Shown: piece by piece, positions 51,577 to 59,173 of the stretch
Layout of the letters: each line of letters begins with the position of its first letter
How positions within the stretch are numbered: position 1 is the stretch's first letter
From: Trichococcus flocculiformis
GTDB lineage: Bacteria; Bacillota; Bacilli; Lactobacillales; Aerococcaceae
Reading direction: 5' to 3'
DNA: 64,000 nt
Assembly: GCF_900113645.1 (NCBI RefSeq)
Contig: NZ_FOQC01000006.1
Span: forward strand, 1 to 64,000
The notes under the pieces: generated by a model
What the model was told of the DNA's origin: nothing
What the model saw: only the letters and a program-made list of their open reading frames with translations
Database searches by the model: none
Position numbers and translations under genes: made by a program

Positions 51577-51735
51577 TCAAGTGAGAATACTCCAGAAAAA
51601 TTCATAGATAATCAAGAAGATTGCTATGGCAGCTGTTACAATCAATTTCTTTTTCGAAGATAAATCTTTCTTCTTTAGATAGTTACCCAATGCAATTAAA
51701 GAGATTACAGCAGAGAAAATTAATGCTTTTACCAT
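51577..51735 (-). CDS. Brochocin-type immunity protein (52 aa)
   Basis: ATG 51735 overlaps the stop codon of the upstream bacteriocin gene (ATGGTAA), giving translational coupling. The peptide has two hydrophobic segments (ALIFSAVISLIALGNYL and LIVTAAIAIFLIIYEFFW) around a KKKDLSSKKK loop. Size, topology and position match the immunity protein of brochocin-C-type loci. It should protect the producer membrane. Confidence 0.8.
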   Translation of the reverse strand: MVKALIFSAVISLIALGNYLKKKDLSSKKKLIVTAAIAIFLIIYEFFWSILT

Positions 51736-51911
51736 TGGTCCCAAATGCTTCCAATAGCTCCTGTCAGACAACCTCCACCAGCTCCACCAAGTCCACCTAG
51801 CGCACCACCAATTATTGCTCCGCCAACGCAAGAACCACCTACACTACCCCAGTTAATTTTTCCGCCAGTTACTTTTAACATTTCTTCTTGATTCAGTATT
51901 TCTTTTTTCAT
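51729..51911 (-). CDS. Two-peptide bacteriocin precursor, brochocin-C peptide B-like
   Basis: A 60-residue precursor. Leader MKKEILNQEEMLKVTGG (17 residues, double glycine) precedes a 43-residue mature peptide starting KINWGSVGGSCVGGAIIGG and ending GAIGSIWDQW. It is full of GxxxG helix-pairing motifs and has two Cys. It closely resembles brochocin-C peptide B as I recall it. Peptides A and B together form membrane pores. AGGAGG precedes the ATG; the gene starts 12 bases after the A-peptide gene. Confidence 0.93.
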   Translation of the reverse strand: MKKEILNQEEMLKVTGGKINWGSVGGSCVGGAIIGGALGGLGGAGGGCLTGAIGSIWDQW

Positions 51912-51923
51912 TAATAGACCCTC

Positions 51924-52157
51924 CTAATTTCCTAATAGTCCACCAATACATGCAGCAGAACCACCAATTACCCCAAAATGGGCCCCAACGAATGCTCCTG
52001 GGATAGCACCTAATCCAGCAGCTAATCCACCACCAGCAGCACCAGCTGCTGTTCCCATACCTATTCCTTTACCAATGTCTTTTAGACAATCTTTTGAGCT
52101 ATACCTACCCATTAATTGTTTCATTTCTTGTTCGTTTAGTTTTTGAAACTTTTGCAT
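51924..52157 (-). CDS. Two-peptide bacteriocin precursor, brochocin-C peptide A-like
   Basis: A 77-residue precursor from ATG 52157 (AAGGGAG 7 bases upstream). The mature part would begin YSSKDCLKDIGKGIG and run 59 residues to CIGGLLGN, very like brochocin-C peptide A. The 18-residue leader ends MKQLMGR: the double glycine expected before YSSKDC is GR (codon AGG at 52104-52106). Processing by a C39 exporter peptidase could be reduced. Otherwise the leader pattern (LNEQEMKQL) is normal. It is the first gene of the A-B-immunity operon. Confidence 0.92.
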   Translation of the reverse strand: MQKFQKLNEQEMKQLMGRYSSKDCLKDIGKGIGMGTAAGAAGGGLAAGLGAIPGAFVGAHFGVIGGSAACIGGLLGN

Positions 52158-52259
52158 GATAAAACTCCCTTTCAAATAGATTTATGTTACATATACAAGA
52201 TACCACCAGTTTCTTCTTCGTTTGGTTTTTTATCTCAAGACAATAAAAAAATGTCCTGA

Positions 52260-52443
52260 ACCGAGAGAAGTGCCCCATTTCTAAATTGACATGATAGATT
52301 GACAGTTTGATTGTTCCTTTAATATCAGATAAAACTTTTGAAAATTCATGACAGTGCGGACATGCTTTAAAATCGATCAATAATAAATAGGAAATTGCCA
52401 TCATTTTCCAGGATGCCTCATACGTTCCTTTCAATAATCTCAA
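52260..52443 (-). pseudogene. Thioredoxin-like bacteriocin accessory remnant
   Basis: The frame reads MMAISYLLLIDFKACPHCHEF and SKVLSDIKGTIKLSIYHVNL, a thioredoxin-fold segment with CPHC. The sequence after this loses the fold in every frame. Such CxxC proteins help form disulfides in Cys-containing class II bacteriocins. It lies just upstream of the brochocin-like genes on the same strand. No start site or promoter is evident, so it is probably a fragment. Confidence 0.5.
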
Positions 52444-52689
52444 TAGGTAGATATAAGTAAGAGCTGATGGAATTAAATTTTGTGACTTCTTTTTTGGTTT
52501 TCAACGTAATTGTTTTAATGAATTTTATAGCTCATTTTGATAATACAAATTTATCTGATTCAAGATCTTTCTCTCTTTTTAACATAAAAATTTAGTTTGG
52601 CGCCTAGATCCACGGGTACGCGCAATCACGCCATCGCAAACAGTGCCTAAATTTGATCATTTTATCTCCCATCGTAATGAAATATTATA

Positions 52690-52775
52690 ACTCAACTTTC
52701 GCAGCTTGATTGGTTTGCAAGTCTGCCCAATTATATCAAGGAATACTTGCCTATTTTGAGCTGCGAAAGTTGAGT
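52690..52775. mobile_element. 86-bp miniature element with perfect 17-bp terminal repeats
   Basis: ACTCAACTTTCGCAGCT (52690-52706) and AGCTGCGAAAGTTGAGT (52759-52775) are exact inverted repeats. The same ACTCAACTTTCGCA end is found beside the IS4-type transposase remnant at 44848, so this is probably a non-autonomous derivative. The surrounding 52444-53033 region shows no gene. Confidence 0.7.
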
Positions 52776-53033
52776 CTCTAAGTAATATTTTCAATACCCC
52801 TAAAAAATCACTGATTTAAAATGCTTGTACTAATAGGATAATTACCTAAAGTATTTCACAGTCGGTGAAAGAGTATTTAGTCTGGATTTCATTACAAATA
52901 GAACTTGCTAGTTATTGATCCTTATTGAGACAAGTAACATATCGCTAACAACAGGTTTTATTATTGGAGTGTGAAAAATAAAGTAATGCCATTTCACCCA
53001 GGTAATTAGGTATTTTTAATGTCAATTATTTAA

Positions 53034-53206
53034 ACCTGGATTCCCGGTAAAATTATAACGCGGAGCGTTGAAAGGTTGATAAATCAATGTTTCTTAGTTA
53101 AACCTCGTTATAAATATTTGTAGCGATTTATAACGAGGTTGGTGAAAAAAGGCCGTAGGTACGGGCTCTTTCAGTACCACGTTATAATAATCCGGGAATG
53201 AAGGTT
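53034..53206. mobile_element. MITE-like palindromic element 2
   Basis: The ends ATTCCCGG (53040-53047) and CCGGGAAT (53192-53199) match those of element 1. The core is a perfect 15-bp palindrome, AACCTCGTTATAAAT (53101-53115) with ATTTATAACGAGGTT (53126-53140). Elements 1 and 2 bracket the brochocin-like genes. Confidence 0.65.
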
Positions 53207-53384
53207 TAAAGCAGCGTTACTGCTATTCTTATTTCCTCCTAAAAACACAACAGTCATCCCCTGCTTTAATTTTTCGGATTTATTTTGTTAAAGATATAAT
53301 TTTCCATGGTTGAGGATCTTTTCTCGTTTTAGTAAACGTTTTATGGCATACTTTTTGTATTCAAACAGTGAAGGAGCCTAAAAG

Positions 53385-53510
53385 ATGAGAATTAGACACA
53401 TCTCGGATGAACATTTAAAAAAGATAATTGCTGGAGGTGGACTATCCAGTTCAGGTAAATCTAGGTCTAGCGTTGCACAGTGTATTTTTTCTTTTTTTAA
53501 AAAATGTTAG
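53385..53510 (+). CDS. Double-glycine pheromone precursor (41 aa)
   Basis: AAGGAG lies 8 bases before ATG 53385. The leader MRIRHISDEHLKKIIAGG is of the class II bacteriocin/ComC type. The predicted mature peptide GLSSSGKSRSSVAQCIFSFF plus KKC (23 residues) is cationic with an aromatic C-terminal half, like bacteriocin induction pheromones. It lies 44 bases before a ComD/AgrC-type receptor gene, in the same direction, so it is the probable ligand of that receptor. It has no bacteriocin-like glycine zipper. Confidence 0.82.
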   Translation: MRIRHISDEHLKKIIAGGGLSSSGKSRSSVAQCIFSFFKKC

Positions 53511-53554
53511 ATCTTTTAACATCTGCTATACTTCTATTTAAGGAGGAATAACAG

Positions 53555-54886
53555 ATGTTAAATATAGACACTAAAGCATATGTTTTGAGGATTTTTTTGG
53601 AACTCTTTTTTTTCTACCTAGCTTTTTTTAATTTCTACAAAAAAGTTAGCCTAAAAAAACAAGCTGTAATAATAACTCTTTTTGTCCCACTAACTTTTTT
53701 TGCACAGATTTTCTTAAGTAGTCTTGCAGACATCATTCCCATATTAGGGTGCTATTTTTTTCTAAAACAACCCAAGAAATCGGATTTCGTTTTATTGAGT
53801 ACATCACTGTTGAGTATGATTACAACTTATCTAGTTTCTATTTTCGTTTCAGCTGTTGTACTTCCGTTTACCTCTTTCGATGAAATAAAAGGATTTCTCT
53901 ATATTATTACTGAAGTTAGTCTAAAGATGGTTGCTTTATTAGTCATCATTTTTTTATACCGCCAATTTAGAATCAATCAAACCGTTGAAAAATATGGTTC
54001 ATTTTTTTCAACGCTATTACTCAGTTATTTTTTTCTTGCACTATTATTATTTCTGTATGCTTCCCATTATTATCAAGCGTTTGATAAATTTATTATTGGC
54101 ATAACTGTCTTTGTTACTATTCAAGTTATTTTTCTTGCGCTTATTTTTATAAAAGAGATAACCAACCAAAAAGAGCAATACGAACAACAGTTGTCCCGGC
54201 AACAATTAACCGACTTAAAAAAATATACAGACCAATTAGAAAGAAACCAGCAAAATTTGCGTAAATTTAAACATGATTATAAGAACATTATTCTAAGTTT
54301 GAGAGAAAGGGCTATAGAAAGTCGAAACGAAGAACTAGAGCGGTGTATAGATGACTTAGATGAATATTCTGAAAATAATCTTTATTCCTCAAACTGGAAT
54401 TATAACGATGTTCAAAAAATTAAAAACACCTATCTAAAGAGCCTGTTTGTCAGTAAATTATTTGTTATTCAAGAGCAAAATATAAATTGTCACTTTGAAT
54501 GCAATAATAATATCGATACTATCCCCATTCATACGTTCGATCTTATTCGTATTTTAGGAATCACTCTTGATAATGCGATTGAGGAGGCTAGTCTGGTAAA
54601 TGACGGAAAAATTTCTGTACTTATTTATGAAGATGATACCCAAATAGAATTTTTAATCGAGAATACCTGTAAGCCGAATAATACATCAGTTTCGCAATTA
54701 GTTGAGGAAGGGTTTTCTTCAAAAAAAAATCATTTGGGTTTGGGGCTTTCAAACATACAAGAAATTAAACAGAAATATTCAAATATTTATGTCCAATATA
54801 GGAAGGAAGAAGATATGTTTTCGGTGCAATTCATACTGGTATTCGAACAATCGGATTATCACAGACTATCTGTTAAGAGTTTTTGA
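53555..54886 (+). CDS. ComD/AgrC-type peptide-pheromone receptor histidine kinase
   Basis: The 443-residue HPK10-family kinase has an N-terminal half with about six membrane segments (residues 8-200), a coiled linker (KEQYEQQLSRQQL), and the H-box KFKHDYKNIILSLRERA. A GHKL ATPase domain follows with N-box TLDNAIEEAS and G-box KKNHLGLGLSNIQEI. It senses a secreted peptide, most likely the product of the gene just upstream. AGGAGG precedes the ATG. Its cognate LytTR regulator is not adjacent but at 56351, beyond a minus-strand bacteriocin operon. Confidence 0.93.
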   Translation: MLNIDTKAYVLRIFLELFFFYLAFFNFYKKVSLKKQAVIITLFVPLTFFAQIFLSSLADIIPILGCYFFLKQPKKSDFVLLSTSLLSMITTYLVSIFVSAVVLPFTSFDEIKGFLYIITEVSLKMVALLVIIFLYRQFRINQTVEKYGSFFSTLLLSYFFLALLLFLYASHYYQAFDKFIIGITVFVTIQVIFLALIFIKEITNQKEQYEQQLSRQQLTDLKKYTDQLERNQQNLRKFKHDYKNIILSLRERAIESRNEELERCIDDLDEYSENNLYSSNWNYNDVQKIKNTYLKSLFVSKLFVIQEQNINCHFECNNNIDTIPIHTFDLIRILGITLDNAIEEASLVNDGKISVLIYEDDTQIEFLIENTCKPNNTSVSQLVEEGFSSKKNHLGLGLSNIQEIKQKYSNIYVQYRKEEDMFSVQFILVFEQSDYHRLSVKSF

Positions 54887-54948
54887 AAATAATATTTTGG
54901 AATTTAGTTGGCATAAAAACCTCCTAACACAGCTGCAGGAGGATAAAA

Positions 54949-54986
54949 AAGGCGCTATTTTGCCGGTTTTGGTAAAATAGCGCCTT
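54949..54986. terminator. Bidirectional terminator
   Basis: AAGGCGCTATTTT (54949-54961) pairs perfectly with AAAATAGCGCCTT (54974-54986). It lies between the receptor gene and the convergent bacteriocin-2 operon, so the kinase transcript should not read into the response-regulator gene. Confidence 0.88.
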
Positions 54987-55031
54987 ATTCATTGGGCGGT
55001 TGGGTTTTATCCTAACTTCTTCAACAGAAAT

Positions 55032-55229
55032 TTATCTGTTCTTTTTTCCTGACCTCGATAGTAAGAATATGTTCAAAAATCCTATAATTATAAGAACTGA
55101 CACTTTCCAAAATGTATTTTCTCCATTCCAAAACTTTGAAAAAACTGTAAAAAGAGTCATATTCGTAAGAGAGATAAACCAGTCTTGACCACTTGCTTTC
55201 TTTACGTTATTAAGCACCCGTCCAAGCAC
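55032..55229 (-). CDS. Putative immunity protein of the second two-peptide bacteriocin
   Basis: Up to 65 residues from GTG 55229 (or GTG 55217), overlapping the 3' end of the bacteriocin gene as in the brochocin-type operon. The N-terminus is polar (NNVKKASGQDWF). Hydrophobic segments follow (ISLTNMTLFTVFSKFW and VSVLIIIGFLNIFLLS) and a SGKKNR tail. This is a two-span, basic-tailed layout usual for class II immunity proteins. There is no sequence family match that I recognise; coupling and topology are the basis. Confidence 0.65.
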   Translation of the reverse strand: MLGRVLNNVKKASGQDWFISLTNMTLFTVFSKFWNGENTFWKVSVLIIIGFLNIFLLSRSGKKNR

Positions 55230-55428
55230 CGAAACCAGCTCCTATCAATGCGCCTCCAACACCACAAGCAGCCATTGCGTAAGGACCTCCACCAGAACAG
55301 ATTTTCACCCCTGCTGTTGCACCTGAAAGAGTAGTTCCTAAAATACCGACTGCGCTTCCTCCAAATATTTCTTGTAGTTCTTCAGAAGAGTTTAAAACTC
55401 TGATGTCTGCTTTATAGATATTTTCCAT
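55210..55428 (-). CDS. Two-peptide bacteriocin precursor, second system, peptide 2
   Basis: A 72-residue precursor. Leader MENIYKADIRVLNSSEELQE plus IFGG (24 residues, double glycine) precedes a 48-residue mature peptide SAVGILGTTLSGATAGVKIC ... GGALIGAGFGAWTGA. It is rich in GxxxG motifs with two Cys. AAGGAG lies before the ATG. It is not a brochocin relative that I recognise. It is translated 18 bases after peptide 1, and its end overlaps the immunity gene. Confidence 0.85.
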   Translation of the reverse strand: MENIYKADIRVLNSSEELQEIFGGSAVGILGTTLSGATAGVKICSGGGPYAMAACGVGGALIGAGFGAWTGA

Positions 55429-55446
55429 GATGTTTTCACTCCTTTT

Positions 55447-55668
55447 TTATTTATGGCTAGCATCCCAACCAGCCGCGGCGCCACCGGCAACAGCACCATA
55501 CAATCCTCCAACGATTCCACAAGCAGGTCCACAAATTGCTGTTTCTAGTCCTGCTCCCCCTCCTGCTCCAGTAGCCATACCGCCAACGACTTGTCCCAAA
55601 TCACTCCAAGCGCCACCCCTTTTAATCTGTTTTAGTTCTGAAACGCTTAATACTTTGATTTTTGTCAT
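55447..55668 (-). CDS. Two-peptide bacteriocin precursor, second system, peptide 1
   Basis: A 73-residue precursor. Leader MTKIKVLSVSELKQIKRGG (19 residues) precedes a 54-residue mature peptide AWSDLGQVVGGMATGAGGGA ... GPACGIVGGLYGAVAGG, ending DASHK. Multiple GxxxG/AxxxG motifs and a two-Cys ICGPAC segment resemble lactacin-F/Blp-type class IIb peptides. GAGGGG precedes the ATG. With peptide 2 and the immunity gene it makes a compact operon pointing toward the receptor kinase gene. Confidence 0.85.
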   Translation of the reverse strand: MTKIKVLSVSELKQIKRGGAWSDLGQVVGGMATGAGGGAGLETAICGPACGIVGGLYGAVAGGAAAGWDASHK

Positions 55669-56350
55669 CTTTGTAATCCCCTCGTTTTATATTTAGAAAT
55701 TCCCCGTTGAGCTGCCCCCATCATATGCTCCGTAACACAACCGCTCATCGCTTCAATTGAAGCCACACATTTCTCATTGCTTATACCACTATAAATTTTT
55801 TACATTTCAACTCGCATAATGCTCTAATATTCTCATGTTATTGCTCACACCTCAAACTTGGTTTACTACAAGACAACTGTATCATAGATATAAAGGGCAA
55901 AATCAATAATATCTTGAGTACTAGTATTTGAAATCCTGAATTAATATTTCCGAATCGCTCAAGATGAGATTCTCTGTGTCTTGGGATGTTTTTCATTTCA
56001 GGTATAAAAATTATGTCATACTCTATTTATTCAATTTTATTTTATAAGAACAAAATAATGATTGTAATCAATAGGCTGATCCTTACGTAACTAGAGTGAA
56101 GAATGCCCTCATCAACAATTTTGGAACCCGGCTTCTGGTATTTCTGAAGGCATATAGGTATGATTGATAATAATCAGGTGTTTTTTTACTATGACATACT
56201 TTTAAGAAGTCTATTGCTTTATCCTGGAATAGATGTCAAATCCCCTTTCTTGCGATTAAGTTATCAAGACCAGAAAACGGTTTTTCGCTAACTTCCTATT
56301 CGGATTAAGAGAGTCTAACATCACACTATTTTTTGAAAGTGAGGAACATA
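55669..56350. other. Upstream region of bacteriocin operon 2 and of the regulator gene
   Basis: This 680-bp gap must hold the operon-2 promoter (minus) and any promoter of the LytTR regulator (plus), but no clear -35/-10 pair or repeat pair was found. On the minus strand a short frame SGCVTEHMMGAAQRGISKYK ends just before operon 2; no start is evident and its family is unknown. LytTR-type direct repeats could not be confirmed by eye. Confidence 0.4.
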
Positions 56351-57106
56351 ATGAGTTATTCAATTATTATTTGTGAAGATCAGTTCCTGCAGTTACAACA
56401 GCTTGAGTCTATTATTCAGAATTACATTCTATTTCACAGTGAACTATTTCAAATAAAATTAAAAACGCAGAGTCCCATTGAAGTAAAGACATATTTAAAA
56501 CAATTTCAACCCAAAAATGGGATTTACTTTCTGGATATTGATTTAAACCATTCAATTAGCGGAATAGATCTTGCGGAAATGATTAGAAAGGCTGATGTCC
56601 AAGCTAAAATTATTTTTGTTACAACTCATGATGAGTTAGCGCCCCTTACATTTAAAAGAAAAGTAGAAGCGCTTGGTTTTATTGCAAAAGACCAACCAAT
56701 AAATACCTATCGCGAAGAAATTATGGAACTTCTTACGACTGCACAGGATAGAATTGACGGTCTAAAAACGGCACAAAAACGAAATTTTTCTTTTTCGGTA
56801 GGTTCTCAGACATTCAATATTGACATGGAGGATGTGTTATTTGTTGCGCCCTCAAATATTCCCCATAGAATTTCTTTATATACTACAAATGGACAATACG
56901 AGTTTTATGGAAAGCTCAATGAGTTGGAGAAAAGATATCCAAATTTATTCAGAGTAAATCGTTCTTGTTTAATCAATCCAGTCAATATTAGGGAGATTGA
57001 TTATTCAACTCGCACGATTCGGTTTGGAGAGGAATTATCCTGTAGCTTCCCATTGGGTAAAGCAAAAAAAATTAAAGAGGTAGTAAAAGTGGACTTTGAC
57101 TTATAG
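56351..57106 (+). CDS. LytTR-family response regulator (ComE/AgrA/PlnC type)
   Basis: A 251-residue regulator read from ATG 56351 (GTGAGGA upstream). The receiver domain has D62 in YFLDIDL and TTHDELAPLTFKRKVEALGF. A LytTR DNA-binding domain follows (IDMEDVLFVAPSN ... FRVNRSCLINPVNIREIDY). It is the natural partner of the receptor kinase at 53555, although a divergent bacteriocin operon separates them. It should activate the bacteriocin promoters when the pheromone accumulates. Confidence 0.93.
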   Translation: MSYSIIICEDQFLQLQQLESIIQNYILFHSELFQIKLKTQSPIEVKTYLKQFQPKNGIYFLDIDLNHSISGIDLAEMIRKADVQAKIIFVTTHDELAPLTFKRKVEALGFIAKDQPINTYREEIMELLTTAQDRIDGLKTAQKRNFSFSVGSQTFNIDMEDVLFVAPSNIPHRISLYTTNGQYEFYGKLNELEKRYPNLFRVNRSCLINPVNIREIDYSTRTIRFGEELSCSFPLGKAKKIKEVVKVDFDL

Positions 57107-57162
57107 ATAATATTATGTGGAATGAGGACACACTATAGTTTCACACTGTCCTCTGTCAAGAT

Positions 57163-57193
57163 AAAAAACGTTGAGGAATTCTTAACGTTTTTC
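57163..57193 (+). terminator. Terminator of the regulator gene
   Basis: AAAAAACGTT (57163-57172) pairs with AACGTTTTTC (57184-57193), followed by TTTTT. Confidence 0.8.
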
Positions 57194-57346
57194 TTTTTAT
57201 TAAACCTCCATATGTATTGTTGTTTATAAAAAATTTTGATATCATCAGTTTAACATTTAAAATGTCAGAATCCAAATATAAACATAATGAATATTAATTC
57301 AATTTAGAAATAGGCATTAAACAAAAGAAAGGGTGTTGAAATAAAA

Positions 57347-58030
57347 GTGATCGAAATAAACAATTTAACTATAAAAATTACAGAAACAAGCATCCTGAAA
57401 GACGTAAGTTTATCCATTTCAGAAAACAAAATTGTGGGGCTCATCGCACCAAATGGTACTGGTAAAACTACATTCTTAAAATCCATTGCTGGATTGGTAT
57501 CAAAGAAAGGAAAGGTTTTGCTAAATAGCTGTGATTTGATTGAAAACAGAAGTATGTACCTCAAGCAAATTTTTTTTGTAGAGAGTAACGAAAACATATA
57601 TTCTAATTTGACTGCTATGGATCATCTAGAGTACATAAAATCCACATGGGAGTCTGCGGTTAACATTACAGAAGTATTAGCTTCTCTAGGGATGGAAAAA
57701 TATAAAGCCATACCGATAAAGAAATTATCACTAGGCATGAAGCAACATGTGTTAATAGCCATGTATGTTGTCAGTGATGCACCTGTATTGTTATTAGATG
57801 AGCCCATGAATGGTCTTGATCCTGCTAGCTTGACTATCGTAAACAATTTATTAGTTGAATTAAAAGAACGAGGAAAGATCATTATATTTTCATCGCATAA
57901 CTTGTCTAACATCAATGAAATTTGCGATGAATTTTTGTTTATGCATAATGAGAAGTTAGTTCTTGTTAAGGCCAATACGCACAACATACAAGAAATATAC
58001 GATGAATTTTATATAAAAGGGGCACAGTAA
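57347..58030 (+). CDS. ABC transporter ATP-binding protein
   Basis: The 227-residue ATPase has Walker A APNGTGKTT, signature LSLGMKQ (variant of LSGGQ), Walker B VLLLDEPMNGLDP and the H-loop FSSHN. The start is GTG with GGGTG at a rather long distance. It is immediately followed by a permease gene with no gap. Size and order fit export or immunity ABC systems of the BcrA/CcmA type. Location suggests self-protection against one of the bacteriocins, but this is inferred; it lacks the C39 peptidase needed to process double-glycine leaders. Confidence 0.9.
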   Translation: MIEINNLTIKITETSILKDVSLSISENKIVGLIAPNGTGKTTFLKSIAGLVSKKGKVLLNSCDLIENRSMYLKQIFFVESNENIYSNLTAMDHLEYIKSTWESAVNITEVLASLGMEKYKAIPIKKLSLGMKQHVLIAMYVVSDAPVLLLDEPMNGLDPASLTIVNNLLVELKERGKIIIFSSHNLSNINEICDEFLFMHNEKLVLVKANTHNIQEIYDEFYIKGAQ

Positions 58031-59164
58031 ATGACACAACTGTTATTTGAATGGAAGAAAATTTTAACTGACAAGACAAATTATTTCGGTATGGTCGTAT
58101 TGTTTCTATTATTCATTGTACCCGTCATTTTTTTCAGTTCAGATATAGCACAAATAGAAAATATCCAGTTACGAAATTATCAAGCCAATCTAGAAATTTC
58201 TAAACAAGCAGAAAAGAATATGGAGGATGTACCGGAAGCTATTGGACAATTAGAAAAAGTTAAAGAAAGCAATGAATTGATGGAGAATCTAGTTAATACG
58301 TATCTTTCAGATAAAGAATCTGAAAAATTAGTTGCAGAGTATCAGTATGAAAAAATTCAGCTAAGAGACTTACAGGATGGATCTCTGGTTGGAATACCAA
58401 TAGTGGAGCAGCAAAAAAAAGTTTCATCCCTAGAATATTTGATTCAAAATGATATTTCTAAAGTTTATGATAACCATAATTCAATTCCAGCACTTAACTA
58501 TTTGGCACAGATTTTTAAAGGGAAAATACCAGCTGCACTTATTCTGATGATCTGTTCGTTGTTGTTAGCCAATATTTATTCATTTGAAAAAAGGAATAAT
58601 ACTATTTCATTTTTTAATATACTGCCTAATGATTTGAATCATACAGCAGTAAACAAGATAGTCACAACTACTTTGTTTGCCCTCATTACATTTGTCGTTC
58701 CTGTAATGCTGACTTTTCTATTTCTGTTAGTTCGAAATGGATTAGGTAATCTGAATTATCCGATTGTTTACTCTCCCGATGGATTCGAAGTTTCGATAAT
58801 GACAGTTCTTACATTTATAATGAAATCAGTCGTTCTTAATATTCTTTTTATTATTTTCTTATCTATCATGAGCTTCTTCATCTCTCTTTTTACGGGCAGT
58901 GTTATTGTGAATGCTGGAATTTTGGTAGCGATGCTATTATTGTCGGAATCGCCCATTTTAAAAGTCGAACCCCTCAATAATTTTGCGCAATTCTTGCCAT
59001 TTTCTTATGTAAATGCAGATGAAGTGCTTCTTTCTGGTAGCTTTTGGGAGCCGATATCGAATATTTCTATTACATTTTCCAACGGTCTTACCGTGCTTTC
59101 GGTTTATAGTATTATCCTTTGTGTAGCTTCATTCAGCATTATCTTCAGTAAAAAGAAAATATGA
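58031..59164 (+). CDS. ABC-2 type permease with large N-terminal loop
   Basis: The 377-residue membrane protein has one N-terminal span (about residues 18-37) and a long extracytoplasmic helical loop (about 38-165, rich in Glu/Lys). Five further spans follow from about residue 170 to the end. This arrangement occurs in ABC-2 permeases of antimicrobial-peptide resistance and in Nos/YhaP-like families. It is partner to the ATPase directly upstream. The resolvase fragment begins right after its stop codon. Confidence 0.85.
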   Translation: MTQLLFEWKKILTDKTNYFGMVVLFLLFIVPVIFFSSDIAQIENIQLRNYQANLEISKQAEKNMEDVPEAIGQLEKVKESNELMENLVNTYLSDKESEKLVAEYQYEKIQLRDLQDGSLVGIPIVEQQKKVSSLEYLIQNDISKVYDNHNSIPALNYLAQIFKGKIPAALILMICSLLLANIYSFEKRNNTISFFNILPNDLNHTAVNKIVTTTLFALITFVVPVMLTFLFLLVRNGLGNLNYPIVYSPDGFEVSIMTVLTFIMKSVVLNILFIIFLSIMSFFISLFTGSVIVNAGILVAMLLLSESPILKVEPLNNFAQFLPFSYVNADEVLLSGSFWEPISNISITFSNGLTVLSVYSIILCVASFSIIFSKKKI

Positions 59165-59173
59165 GATAGTTTT

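Noticed and set aside
55427..55696. Plus-strand Pro/Ala-rich open frame
   Set aside because: It is antisense to the Gly/Ala-rich bacteriocin gene; GGN codons read backward give Pro. It is a shadow, not a gene.
57347..59164. ABC pair as the bacteriocin exporter
   Set aside because: The ATPase has no membrane or C39 peptidase domain and the permease is ABC-2 type, unlike leader-processing exporters; immunity or another export role is more likely.
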